DNA from: Candidatus Aalborgicola lynettensis
Lineage (GTDB): Bacteria; Pseudomonadota; Gammaproteobacteria; Burkholderiales; Burkholderiaceae_C
Assembly: GCA_016719405.1 (NCBI GenBank)
Contig: JADJZE010000021.1
Span: forward strand, 434,001 to 498,000
DNA length: 64,000 nt
Direction of reading: 5' to 3'
Part shown: positions 52,101 to 59,563 of the stretch, piece after piece
How the letters are laid out: each line of letters opens with the position of its first letter
Position numbering within the stretch: the stretch's first letter is position 1
Notes under the pieces: generated by a model
What the model was told of the DNA's origin: nothing
Seen by the model: only the letters and a program-made list of their open reading frames with translations
The model's database searches: none
Made by a program: the position numbers and the translations under genes

Positions 52101-52874
52101 AAGGTGGAGGGCGCCCCGGCCAGCCTGCCGGTCAAACTGGCCGTGGCCCTGCTGGCCGACCGCCATGGCGTGATCGACATCAACCTGCCCATCAGCGGCT
52201 CGCTCAACGACCCCGAGTTCAAAATTGGCGCCCTCATCTTCAAACTGATTGGCAACCTGATCGTGAAAGCCGTCTCGGCCCCGTTCAGTCTGCTGGCCAA
52301 TGCCGTAGGGGGCAGCGCCGATGAAATGGGCAGTGTGCGTTTTGCCCCCGGCAGCAGCACCCTTTCGCCCGAGGCCAAAACCAGCCTGGACAAAATTGCC
52401 AAGGCCCTGACCGACCGGACCGCCCTGAAGATGACGGTGACGGGCTCGGCCGCACTGGATGGGGAGCGCGATGCACTCAAACGCCAACGCCTGCACGGCT
52501 TGCTGCTAAGCGAAAAACGCCGCCGTGCCAGCGTAACCAGCAACGATGGCGGCACCGCCGGTGCGCTGGGCGAGGCCGAATACCCGGTGCTACTCAAAGC
52601 CGTGTACCGCCGTGCCGACATTACCAAACCCCGCAATCTGGTGGGTCTGGCCAAAGACATCAGCGTGGCGGAGATGGAAACGCTGCTAATGGCCAACATG
52701 CAAGTCACCACCGATGCGGCGCAGGCTCTGGCCCTGCAACGCGGCGTGGCGGTCAGGGACTATTTGGCTAACCAGAAGCTGCCGCCCGAGCGTCTGTTTT
52801 TGGGCGGGGCCAAGCTGGTGCAGGCCGAGGCGGACTGGACGCCGCTGGCGGAGTTGAGTTTGGGGGAGCGGTGA
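49128..52874 (+). CDS. DUF748/AsmA-like large envelope protein
   Basis: This 1248-residue protein has one N-terminal signal anchor (FVLYSLTGVLVLWATAWLAT). It is followed by repeated AsmA/DUF748 modules (VEVRGSAALG-type opening, then YDVDDIVERLRARA; SLEITGLQLWAHRSRSGQLN; LSDFFAHVIVNEKGRINLQD). The C-terminal DUF748 part includes IDINLPISGSLNDPEFKIGA, then an OmpA-like helix pair. Such proteins are relatives of the YhdP/TamB bridges that carry phospholipids between membranes; function here is inferred. Residues near 347-370 are encoded by a dispersed repeat, and proline- and alanine-rich linkers separate modules. Confidence 0.86.
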   Translation: MQSFSARTHRYKRFVLYSLTGVLVLWATAWLATPALLTHLIEVRGSAALGRALTVGAVDFRPWSLELTLSDLALASADGKTRQLTLQRVYVDAELQSLARLGPVLDAVVVESPTLHLTRTGSGRYDVDDIVERLRARAPAPGPDAAPAPLRFALYNLELRNGAVHFDDQPVAQHHTLRQLHVTLPFLSNLEATRDVTVQPHLAFELNGSAFDSTAQGTPFASTRKGEAQVKITAMDLAPYLAYWPAKLPVQPRSAVLDTDLHMHFARAPQAALSVSGRVAVTQLALADTHGNALLEVPSIQAVLDDVRPLDNVAQLASLEITGLQLWAHRSRSGQLNWDFSHIKPAQNATKTVAASAHPAGVNGQNDPQKPAPAGWQLALAQMALTQGTIHWTDDSTHPPTAHTLTGVALQAKAVRWPLDAGAAPAAFSGSMALALKGKPAQLQFDGQGSHHSGTVHATLQDFALASMGPYLAPFLVPQLTGTLQAQAQAQWRPEGVQLTVQRLALRDTALHAGEAGDWPRFQSLELGNARIDLEKRRVHLGTLALRAPNLRVERDADGQWMTQTWFPPTGAPPTADASNATDSPRAPPPAAAVVPASAPVAAHTTPWSVAVDDLLVHDGTVAYLDRSTTPRRVRLAVSELNLALQNATLDGTKPTPLTLSARIKAGRTEPGTLAFKGSAMWAPLDLQGSLEAHDLPVHAIAPYFASHLNLQLLRADTSFSGQLQYAKRATGTQLGLQGDGTLEDFRANSVLGSDTDLNVGEELLSWRALNVPGIQLAMAPGTATQLTVREATLSDFFAHVIVNEKGRINLQDLVKKDTASPPPAQGEAPAASSATPSSAAAATPGNTPEAIIQMGPISLVHGKVLFADRFIKPNYTADLSELTGRLGGFSSVAQSGVVQLADLDLRGRAEGTAQLEITGKLNPLAKPLALDIQGRVRDLELPPLSPYAVKYAGYGITRGKLSMDVGYTVAPNGQLTARNQLVLNQLSFGDKVEGAPASLPVKLAVALLADRHGVIDINLPISGSLNDPEFKIGALIFKLIGNLIVKAVSAPFSLLANAVGGSADEMGSVRFAPGSSTLSPEAKTSLDKIAKALTDRTALKMTVTGSAALDGERDALKRQRLHGLLLSEKRRRASVTSNDGGTAGALGEAEYPVLLKAVYRRADITKPRNLVGLAKDISVAEMETLLMANMQVTTDAAQALALQRGVAVRDYLANQKLPPERLFLGGAKLVQAEADWTPLAELSLGER
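50165..50237 (-). repeat. Dispersed palindromic repeat, copy 8, inside the DUF748 gene
   Basis: The plus strand reads CAAAATGCTACCAAAACAGT, then GCGCACCCAGCGGGCGTAAA and CGGCCAAAATGACCC. It is opposite in orientation to the gene and is translated as QNATKTVAASAHPAGVNGQN, a linker between two AsmA-type modules. It is diverged from the consensus. Confidence 0.6.
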
Positions 52875-53043
52875 GTCCCCGTTGCCAGCCGATCCGGTAG
52901 ACGCGCTGGCGGTTCGATTGGTAGCCTTTGACGCAGCGCAAGCCCCACCAGTGCGCGCAGGCCAAAGTGGCACGACGGCGGTGCGATACTGCAACGCGTT
53001 GCACAACAACGCCCAAAAAAACCCGTCACAACGAGGAGACACC

Positions 53044-54414
53044 ATGAGCCAACAAACCAAATACCTGCTCGACGAAAACCAGATGCCGCGCTTCTGGTAC
53101 AACATCCAGGCCGACCTGCCCACACCCGCCCCGGCCGTGCTGCACCCCGGCACGCTGCAGCCCGTGGGCCCCAACGACCTGGCGCCGCTGTTCCCCATGG
53201 AGCTGATCATGCAAGAGGTCAGCCAGGAGCGCGAGATCGAAATCCCCGAGCCGGTGCGCGACGTGTTTCGCCTGTGGCGCCCGGCACCGCTGTACCGCGC
53301 CCACCGCCTGGAAAAAGCCCTGGGCACCCCGGCCAAGATTTATTACAAGTACGAAGGCGTCAGCCCCGCCGGTAGCCACAAGCCCAACACGGCGGTGCCG
53401 CAGGCCTTTTACAACCAGCAAGCGGGTACCAAACGCCTGGTAACCGAGACTGGCGCCGGGCAGTGGGGCACATCCTTGTCGTTTGCCGGTTCGCTCTACG
53501 GCTTGCAGGTGGAGGTGTACCAGGTGCGCGTGTCGTACGACCAGAAGCCTTACCGCCGTGCCGTGATGGAGACTTACGGCGCGCGCTGCGTGGCATCGCC
53601 CTCTAACGAAACGGCTTATGGCCGTTCGGTGCTGGCCAGCCACCCCAACCACCCCGGTAGCCTGGGCATTGCCATCAGCGAGGCGGTGGAGCTGGCCGCG
53701 CAGCGCGACGACACCAAGTACGCACTGGGCTCAGTGCTTAACCACGTGCTGCTGCACCAGACCATCATTGGCCAGGAGGCCATGGAGCAGATGAAGATGG
53801 CCAACGACTGGCCCGATGTGGTGATTGGCTGCGCCGGTGGCGGCTCCAACTTTGCAGGCATTGCCTTTCCGTTTATCGGCCACGGCCTGCGCGGTGGCGA
53901 AAAGTCGCGCATTGTGGCGGTGGAGCCAGCGGCCTGCCCCTCGCTCACCCGCGGCAAATACGCCTACGACTTTGGCGACACCGGCCACATGACACCGCTG
54001 TCCAAAATGCACACACTGGGCAGTGGTTTTACGCCGCCAGGCTTCCACGCCGGTGGCCTGCGTTACCACGGCATGGCACCGCTGGTGTCGCACTGCAAAG
54101 AGCTGGGCTTGCTGGAGGCCGTGGCCTACAACCAGGTGGAGTGTTTTGAGGCCGGTGTGCTGTTTGCCCGCAACGAGGGTATCGTGCCCGCGCCCGAGTC
54201 CAACCACGCCGTCAAGGGTGCCATTGCCGAGGCGCTGCGCTGCAAGCGCGAAGGCAAGGCCGAAACCATTTTGTTTTGCCTGTCTGGCCACGGCCACTTT
54301 GACATGGCCTCGTACCAGAAGTTTTTTGCCGGTGAACTAACCGATGAAGGCTACGACGAACGCGAACTGTCGCAAGCGCTGGCGGAATTGCCGAACGTGC
54401 CGGTGGCGGCGTAG
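53044..54414 (+). CDS. Tryptophan synthase beta-like protein TrpB2
   Basis: The product has 456 residues from the ATG at 53044, with ACGAGGAG as ribosome binding site. The PLP lysine is in GSHKPNTAVPQAFY. TETGAGQWGTSLSFAG and GCAGGGSNFAGIAFPF are the PLP-phosphate and substrate sites. The long N-terminal segment (FWYNIQADLPTPAPAVLHPG) marks the TrpB2 class, which is distinct from TrpB1 that pairs with TrpA. TrpB2 joins indole or other nucleophiles with serine or phosphoserine. It stands alone here, without trpA, so a salvage role is inferred. Confidence 0.92.
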   Translation: MSQQTKYLLDENQMPRFWYNIQADLPTPAPAVLHPGTLQPVGPNDLAPLFPMELIMQEVSQEREIEIPEPVRDVFRLWRPAPLYRAHRLEKALGTPAKIYYKYEGVSPAGSHKPNTAVPQAFYNQQAGTKRLVTETGAGQWGTSLSFAGSLYGLQVEVYQVRVSYDQKPYRRAVMETYGARCVASPSNETAYGRSVLASHPNHPGSLGIAISEAVELAAQRDDTKYALGSVLNHVLLHQTIIGQEAMEQMKMANDWPDVVIGCAGGGSNFAGIAFPFIGHGLRGGEKSRIVAVEPAACPSLTRGKYAYDFGDTGHMTPLSKMHTLGSGFTPPGFHAGGLRYHGMAPLVSHCKELGLLEAVAYNQVECFEAGVLFARNEGIVPAPESNHAVKGAIAEALRCKREGKAETILFCLSGHGHFDMASYQKFFAGELTDEGYDERELSQALAELPNVPVAA

Positions 54415-54415
54415 T

Positions 54416-54600
54416 CATTTCCATTGCGGGGTAAAAGCGGGTCGAGATGTCAGCCGCGATACCCGATGCAATGTCGGTGTGGTAGGTATGCAATGTCAGC
54501 TTACGTGACTTGATCATGTCCATCCATGCGTCGCCGTCCTGAATGAGGGCGTCGTTAAAAGCCTGGCGGGTGGCATGTGCCGCGCGCGGGCATCCGATAG
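54416..54600 (-). pseudogene. HEPN (HI0074-like) fragment
   Basis: The minus-strand frame reads HATRQAFNDALIQDGDAWMD, then MIKSRKLTLHTYHTDIASGI and AADISTRFYPAM. This matches the C-terminal half of the HI0074 family (nucleotidyltransferase substrate-binding, HEPN fold), including the R-x4-H pattern in RKLTLH. The N-terminal half and any start codon are missing, and the partner nucleotidyltransferase (MNT) gene is absent. The fragment is squeezed between trpB2 and the thioredoxin gene and is probably the last trace of an MNT-HEPN toxin-antitoxin pair. Confidence 0.65.
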
Positions 54601-54611
54601 TCGCTATCGTT

Positions 54612-54848
54612 TCAGGCGCATAACCACTTCTGCACTTCTGCCATCGTCGGAATGCGCCCACTGCTGACCAGTGTGTCATTGATAACCAGGCCGGGCGTGC
54701 TTAACAGGTCATACCGCATGATCTGCTTCATGTCGGACACCTTTTCAAACTCCGCTTGCACCCCGGCGGCGCTGGCCGCCTCTCTGGCCACGGCCTCCAG
54801 CTTTTTGCAGTTGGCACACCCAGGTCCCAAAATTTTGACGTTTAACAC
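54612..54848 (-). CDS. Small thioredoxin-fold protein with CxxC
   Basis: This 78-residue protein begins at GTG (54848) after a strong AAAGGAG site. MLNVKILGPGCANCKKLEAV carries the CANC redox motif, and LLSTPGLVINDTLVSSGRIP has the cis-proline loop. It belongs to the short glutaredoxin/thioredoxin type called redox-active disulfide protein 2. It follows the permease gene by 30 bases in the same direction. In many genomes this pair occurs together, with the small protein thought to serve the permease in metal or thiol chemistry. Confidence 0.87.
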   Translation of the reverse strand: MLNVKILGPGCANCKKLEAVAREAASAAGVQAEFEKVSDMKQIMRYDLLSTPGLVINDTLVSSGRIPTMAEVQKWLCA

Positions 54849-54878
54849 AGCAGTTCTCCTTTGGATAAAAAATCAGGG

Positions 54879-56318
54879 TCAATCAGGCATCAGCCGACGG
54901 TGCCTGTACCACGCCAGTGAGCCGATCAACAGCACCAAAAACAGTCCCAATGCAGTGGCCAAAGGCCACCAACCCGCGCCATCGACCCAGGCGCCGTAGA
55001 TCAACCCCGCACAAACGCTGAACACCGCCACCAGGCCCACGTAGGTGAGCGTTTTGGTGCGGGCGATCACGGCGCTCACCATCAGCATGCTTTGCAAACT
55101 GAGTTCAGGGTCAGCCATCAGGTAAGCCAAGAGCGGGCCAGGGTGCATGCCAAGATCGAGAAACATGCGCGCCACCGGCACTTCGACCAGCGTGGGGAAG
55201 TACATGAAAACGCCAAAACCCACCGCCACCGCGTTGGCCGATACCGTGTTGCTACCGGCCAGGCTTTCAATCCACTCCGGGCGAATGACCTGGCGCACCA
55301 TGCCAACAATCAACACGCCCAGCACCAGCAGGGCAAAAATCTGCTTCACAAAGCGCCAGGCTTCCCAAAGCCAAGCCCGCCAGTCGTCTGCCGCCAACTG
55401 ATGGGCGAAGTGCCCCACCGCCCACAAGGCCAGCGCCACGCCGAAGAACCGGCCTGTGAAAGCAACTTGCAGGGTTTCCACGCCGGGTGTTAGCCGCATG
55501 GCAGCCACCAGCAAGGTGGCAGCCGTAAGACCCAGTGCCACCCAGGTCCAGCGGTTGGCACCTTCAACAATGTTTTCCAGTCCTTGCCAGGCGGTCAGCG
55601 CGATCAGCAGCAGCAGGCCGATCAACACCGAGCCCTGAAAGCTGACCCCTTCTTCGCCTTTGGTAGCATCAAACGGCACCCATTCCAGCAAGGTGGCCTG
55701 CCAGGTCTGCGCCCACGGCAAGGGCAAATCCAGGGCAAAAACGGTGGAGGTTAAGGGCCACAACTTCAGGGTACCTGCAATCAACAGCCCCACCAGCGAC
55801 AACAACACTCCAAGAGCAGCGGGTGCTATCTGGGCCGTTGCGGCAAACAGTTGATCGGTTTGTGCATCATGGCTGGCATCTTCGCGCCAAAAAATCATGG
55901 CCATCAACATGCCGATACCAACACCAAACAACAGGCACAACACCAGCCGCGCAATCGCAAACTCTGGCCCCAGAATGCTGCCGGTATATGCCAGCGCCAT
56001 GATGTTGCCCGCCGGGGCAAAAAACAAAAAGGTGATGGCCGGGCCAATGCCCGCGCCTTTTTTGTAAATACCGGCAAACAGCGGCACGATGGTGCACGAA
56101 CAAACGGCAATCAAAGAACCTGCCACCGCCGCCGCCGGGTACGACACGTAGGCCGGCGTGTTGCGCCCGAGCCAGCGCGTGATGCTGGCCTTGGGGATCA
56201 GGGCGGCCATGGCGCCTGCAATAAAGAATGCGGGCAGCAGGCACAGCAACACATGCGCGGCCAAATAGGCGGCCAGACTGCCGGTGCCACCTCGAATCAT
56301 CGTTAAAGCAAGTTCCAT
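54879..56318 (-). CDS. COG0701/ArsP-type permease
   Basis: This 479-residue protein has ten or more transmembrane segments. The conserved core is AVAGSLIAVCSCTIVPLFAG followed by FLFFAPAGNIMALAYTGSIL, with the CxC-T-P region typical of the ArsP_1 permease family. A second similar half carries FMYFPTLVEVPVARMFLDLG. The family includes organoarsenical exporter ArsP and metal-linked permeases. The companion thioredoxin gene favours a metal(loid) or sulfur compound as cargo. No arsR gene is next to it. Confidence 0.85.
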   Translation of the reverse strand: MELALTMIRGGTGSLAAYLAAHVLLCLLPAFFIAGAMAALIPKASITRWLGRNTPAYVSYPAAAVAGSLIAVCSCTIVPLFAGIYKKGAGIGPAITFLFFAPAGNIMALAYTGSILGPEFAIARLVLCLLFGVGIGMLMAMIFWREDASHDAQTDQLFAATAQIAPAALGVLLSLVGLLIAGTLKLWPLTSTVFALDLPLPWAQTWQATLLEWVPFDATKGEEGVSFQGSVLIGLLLLIALTAWQGLENIVEGANRWTWVALGLTAATLLVAAMRLTPGVETLQVAFTGRFFGVALALWAVGHFAHQLAADDWRAWLWEAWRFVKQIFALLVLGVLIVGMVRQVIRPEWIESLAGSNTVSANAVAVGFGVFMYFPTLVEVPVARMFLDLGMHPGPLLAYLMADPELSLQSMLMVSAVIARTKTLTYVGLVAVFSVCAGLIYGAWVDGAGWWPLATALGLFLVLLIGSLAWYRHRRLMPD

Positions 56319-56340
56319 AACACTCCCGGCTTTCTGTTTG

Positions 56341-56402
56341 CTATATTTTCAGGAGCTGCTTGCGCACGCTCCATAAGGGCTGGAGGCACTTTTGACTATC
56401 CA
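56341..56402 (-). repeat. Dispersed palindromic repeat, copy 9
   Basis: Minus-strand orientation: TAGTCAAAAGTGCCTCCAGC, CCTTATGGAGCGTGCGCAAG, CAGCTCCTGAAAATATAG. It lies in the gap between the CDF and permease genes and is closest in type to copy 1. Confidence 0.65.
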
Positions 56403-56417
56403 GTCGTGGCATACGTT

Positions 56418-57344
56418 CTAGCCCCCACAAGGCGTTGCAAGCGCTTGGGTTGCCACTTGCAAGGTCACATGGCTGATCTGAAAGTCGTCGTGCAGCTTCT
56501 CGGAGGCCATTTCCAAAAAATCGTCGCCCCCGCCACCGTGGGGCATCACCAAATGGGCGGTCAAGGCAATATGCGAGGTGCCCATGGCCCAAATGTGCAA
56601 ATCACTGACTGCACTGACGCCGGGCAAGCCCTCCAGGCACTGGCGCACCGCCACCGGGTCTACGCTGCTGGGCACGCCATCAAACAACAGGTGCAATGAC
56701 TCTTTGAAGAGACCCCAGGTACCCCAAAGAATGACGGCGCAAATGGCAAGGCTCACCACCGGGTCCAGCCAGTTCCAGTGCATCCACAGGGTCAGCGCAC
56801 CGGCTACCACCACACCCACCGATACCAAGGCATCGGCCGCCATATGCAAAAAGGCACCCCGAATGTTGAGATCTGTCTCGCGCCCCCGCATGAACAACAG
56901 GGCCGTGGCCGCGTTGACCATAATGCCCACCCCGGCCACCGCCATCATGGTCAGCCCCTGGGCCGATGCATCGGCTCTGCCGGAGCCGATTCGCTCCACG
57001 GCCTCCCACATCAAGGCACCGATGGCCACCAGCAGCAGGAGTGCGTTGGCAAACGCCGCGAGGATGGTGCCGCGCTTCCAGCCATAGGTGTGCCGGGGGT
57101 TGGGCCGAATGCGCCCGGCCAGCGCGCCGCCCCAGGCCAGCACCAAACCCGCCACATCGCTGAGGTTGTGCCCCGCGTCGGCCAGCAAGGCCAGGGAGTT
57201 GATCTTCCAGCCGTAAAAAGCCTCGATGCCGACAAAGGCGAGATTCAGCCCAATGCCGATGGCAAACGCGCGGTTGAAGTTGGCCGGGGCGTGGTGGTGA
57301 TCGTGATCGTGATCGTGATCGTGGTGGGTATTTTTTTTAGTCAT
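56418..57344 (-). CDS. Cation diffusion facilitator, zinc/cadmium exporter (CzcD type)
   Basis: This 308-residue protein has six transmembrane helices. Both metal-binding HxxxD sites are present: AGHNLSDV in helix 2 and HMAADALV in helix 5. The His-rich N-terminus HHDHDHDHDHHH is encoded by a six-base tandem repeat. The cytoplasmic C-terminal domain has ESLHLLFDGVPSSVD and ISHVTLQVA. It exports Zn2+ or related ions in exchange for protons. It lies 100 bases upstream of the permease gene in the same direction, and a metal-response unit is possible. Confidence 0.92.
   Translation of the reverse strand: MTKKNTHHDHDHDHDHHHAPANFNRAFAIGIGLNLAFVGIEAFYGWKINSLALLADAGHNLSDVAGLVLAWGGALAGRIRPNPRHTYGWKRGTILAAFANALLLLVAIGALMWEAVERIGSGRADASAQGLTMMAVAGVGIMVNAATALLFMRGRETDLNIRGAFLHMAADALVSVGVVVAGALTLWMHWNWLDPVVSLAICAVILWGTWGLFKESLHLLFDGVPSSVDPVAVRQCLEGLPGVSAVSDLHIWAMGTSHIALTAHLVMPHGGGGDDFLEMASEKLHDDFQISHVTLQVATQALATPCGG
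57298..57321. repeat. Hexanucleotide tandem repeat (TGATCG)4
   Basis: Four exact units encode alternating Asp-His in the metal-binding N-terminus of the CDF exporter. Changes in unit number keep the reading frame and alter only the length of the His tract. Confidence 0.9.
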
Positions 57345-57362
57345 GGCACGGGTGTAATTTCT

Positions 57363-58028
57363 TCAGACAGCCATGGACGCGCATGACGTCGCAACCCCAG
57401 ATAGCGCACTCCCAACAGGCCGCGGCGGCCTTTTCATCATCCACAGCTTGGGGCCCTTATCGGGCATTTGCATGGAGTGAACGACTTGAAACCCAAAGCC
57501 CTCGTAATACCCGACATTGTTGGGATTTGCAGTCTCCAAATAGGCACAGGTCTGCAGGGCATCACACTGGTGCAGCATGGGCTTCAATAAAGCGCGACCG
57601 CCCCCTGTGCCCTGGTGTGCCGGATCCACTCCGAGCAGTTGCAGGTAGTAGTGCGGTTCTCGTGGGTGGTGGTACTCCATCTTCTCTATCCCCACCATGC
57701 GGGAAAACAGGCTGTTCCAACCCACCGCCCCGATAAACGCGGGCGCCACTTTGGCCTGTTTCAAGAAACCAATTTTTCCCCGCCCTGGCGGATACCACAG
57801 CGCAACACTGTTGAGGCTGTCCGTCGTATAGATCTCGCCATGGGGTTGCGCCAGCCCGTTCAACATCATGGTGAAAAACTGGCGATACGCGATTGCTCTT
57901 TTTTCATCGCGGCGAATCAGCCATGCGATATGCGGGTCCGCATCAAAGGCTTTGATCAGAACCTCTATCAGTTGGGGGTAATCTGCAGGCTTGGCTGCTT
58001 GAATGCCATGGTGAGGTGTGAAAGGCAT
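57363..58028 (-). CDS. GNAT-family N-acetyltransferase
   Basis: This 221-residue protein has the acetyl-CoA loop region LLGVDPAHQGTGGGRALLKP (Q/RxxGxG/A) and the later TANPNNVGYYEGFGFQVVHS typical of GNAT folds. The N-terminal part contains YPQLIEVLIKAFDADPHIAW and DSLNSVALWYPPGRGKIGFL. The acceptor is unknown; similar proteins are annotated only as GNAT acetyltransferases. It lies 18 bases upstream of the CDF gene in the same direction. Confidence 0.87.
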   Translation of the reverse strand: MPFTPHHGIQAAKPADYPQLIEVLIKAFDADPHIAWLIRRDEKRAIAYRQFFTMMLNGLAQPHGEIYTTDSLNSVALWYPPGRGKIGFLKQAKVAPAFIGAVGWNSLFSRMVGIEKMEYHHPREPHYYLQLLGVDPAHQGTGGGRALLKPMLHQCDALQTCAYLETANPNNVGYYEGFGFQVVHSMQMPDKGPKLWMMKRPPRPVGSALSGVATSCASMAV

Positions 58029-58145
58029 GAATCAATGATTTCCAGATCACAAAAGAATATGTGCAGCACTGCGATGGTCGCATTATGGGCAACTGGCTGC
58101 GTTTGACCCGGGAATCTACAGGCGGAACAAGGCAGAATTAGCGGC

Positions 58146-59114
58146 ATGACTGTGCCTGCCGCCAATACACCGCCGCCCCGTGCCACCCCCACTTCCCCGC
58201 TAAACGCCCGCGCCATGCTGTTGGCCGCCGGGCGCGGCGAGCGCATGCGCCCGCTGACCGACACCTGCCCCAAGCCGCTGCTGGTGGTGCAGGGCAAGCC
58301 GCTGATGCAATGGCCGCTGGAGGCGCTGGCGCGCGGTGGGGTCGATCACGTGGTCATCAATACCGCTTGGCTAGGGGCACAGATTGAGGCCAAATTTGGG
58401 CATCATTTTGGCCCTTTGCGCACGCCAGACGTGCGCAAGCAGCTATCAAATCAGGAGCGTTCTGCCGCTACCAATGCTTCGGCTACGGCAGCCGCCACGG
58501 CCACCCTGCAACTGCATTACTCCGACGAGGGGCGCGACTTTGGTGGCGCCCTGGAAACCGCCGGTGGCATTGTGCGCGCACTGCCCTTGTTAGGCGAGGT
58601 GTTCTGGGTGCTGGCCGGTGACGTGTTTGCGCCCGACTTTGTGTTCGACCCCGCCGCCGTGCAGCGCTTTGTGGCCAACGGCAAACTGGCCCACCTGTGG
58701 CTGGTACCCAACCCCGCGCACAACCCGCGCGGCGACTTTGGCATGCAGCCCGACCCCGGCGTGCGCGATTCCGCCACGCCCGGTGCCGACCCGCTGCCCG
58801 GCGCTACCCATCCTGCGCGCACCGGCGCACTTGCCGATGCCCCAGCGCTGGCCCTGAGCCTGCCCGCTAACGACCCACGCCCACGCTACACCTACAGCAC
58901 CATCGGCCTGTACCGTGCCGCGCTGTTTGCGCCACCTTGGTGCGACATTCCTGCGGGCAACCCGCAGGGCGTCAAAGCCGCGCTGGCGCCGCTGCTGCGC
59001 GCCGCCATGGCGCAGGGCCACATCAGCGCCGAGCTGACCACCGGGCGCTGGACGGATGTGGGCACGCCCGAACGGCTGCGGGCGCTGAACCTCGTACAAG
59101 ACGGCAAGCCATGA
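58146..59114 (+). CDS. murU: N-acetylmuramate alpha-1-phosphate uridylyltransferase (MurU-type)
   Basis: This 322-residue nucleotidyltransferase has the signature LLAAGRGERMRPLTDTCPKP, then VINTAWLGAQIEA, YSDEG, ALETAGGIV and FWVLAGDVFAPD. MurU recycles peptidoglycan by making UDP-MurNAc. A stretch near residues 83-115 (LRTPDVRKQLSNQERSAATN) has no counterpart in family members and is encoded by an inserted repeat. Its stop overlaps the next gene as ATGA. The N-terminus carries a Pro/Thr-rich extension of about 20 residues. Function should survive if the insert forms a surface loop. Confidence 0.85.
   Translation: MTVPAANTPPPRATPTSPLNARAMLLAAGRGERMRPLTDTCPKPLLVVQGKPLMQWPLEALARGGVDHVVINTAWLGAQIEAKFGHHFGPLRTPDVRKQLSNQERSAATNASATAAATATLQLHYSDEGRDFGGALETAGGIVRALPLLGEVFWVLAGDVFAPDFVFDPAAVQRFVANGKLAHLWLVPNPAHNPRGDFGMQPDPGVRDSATPGADPLPGATHPARTGALADAPALALSLPANDPRPRYTYSTIGLYRAALFAPPWCDIPAGNPQGVKAALAPLLRAAMAQGHISAELTTGRWTDVGTPERLRALNLVQDGKP
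58389..58462 (+). repeat. Dispersed palindromic repeat, copy 10, inside murU
   Basis: GGCCAAATTTGGGCATCATT, then CGCACG-CCAGA-CGTGCG and CAAGCAGCTATCAAATCAGG. It is translated as RTPDVRKQLSNQE, nearly the same peptide as copy 6 in the FAD oxidase (RTVDVRKQLSKTE). Confidence 0.85.
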
Positions 59115-59563
59115 ATCCCGAAACGCACTACCAGACACCCGCGCCGTTGCCAATGATGCTGCTAAGTGACATCAAAACGCTGATTGAAGAGGGCCGTCGC
59201 CAAGCAGCCACCGCTGTCAACATGGGGTTGACGCTGCTGTACTGGCGTGTAGGGCAGCGCATTCATGCTGAAATTTTGCAAAATGAACTCGCGGCGTATG
59301 GTGTGCAGATTGTCTCGGCACTGTCTAGACAATTGAGTTGGAGTCATTTTCTGGAAGTGATTTACCAGAAAGACCCATTAAAACGCGACTTTTATGCAGA
59401 GATGTGCCGCATCAAACGCTGGAGTGTGCGTGATTTGCGCGAACGCATGACCGTATTACCTGCGCCCGAAGTGCTGCACCGCAAGCTGCATGAGGCCATT
59501 GAAACCGCCCGGGCGCGCATAGAAGCAAATTCCAATCAACATTCATCCCATCCCCATGCCTAG
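59111..59563 (+). pseudogene. DUF1016 (YhcG-type) nuclease remnant with two in-frame deletions
   Basis: A 150-residue open frame starts at 59111, overlapping the murU stop. It reads LIEEGRRQAATAVNMGLTLL and YWRVGQRIHAEILQ, the N-terminal DUF1016 domain. Then LSRQL joins directly to SWSHFLEVI, skipping about 40 residues that normally separate two LSRQL-like segments. The frame later jumps from WSVRDLRERM to LPAPEVLHRKLHEAIETARA, the C-terminal end of the family, missing about 190 residues with the PD-(D/E)XK nuclease core. The remaining product cannot be a nuclease. Its end overlaps pepP by eight bases. Confidence 0.8.

Noticed and set aside
57298..57321. CRISPR-like or regulatory tandem repeat
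   Set aside because: The repeats are only six bases long, without spacers, and encode the His-Asp tail of the CDF exporter.
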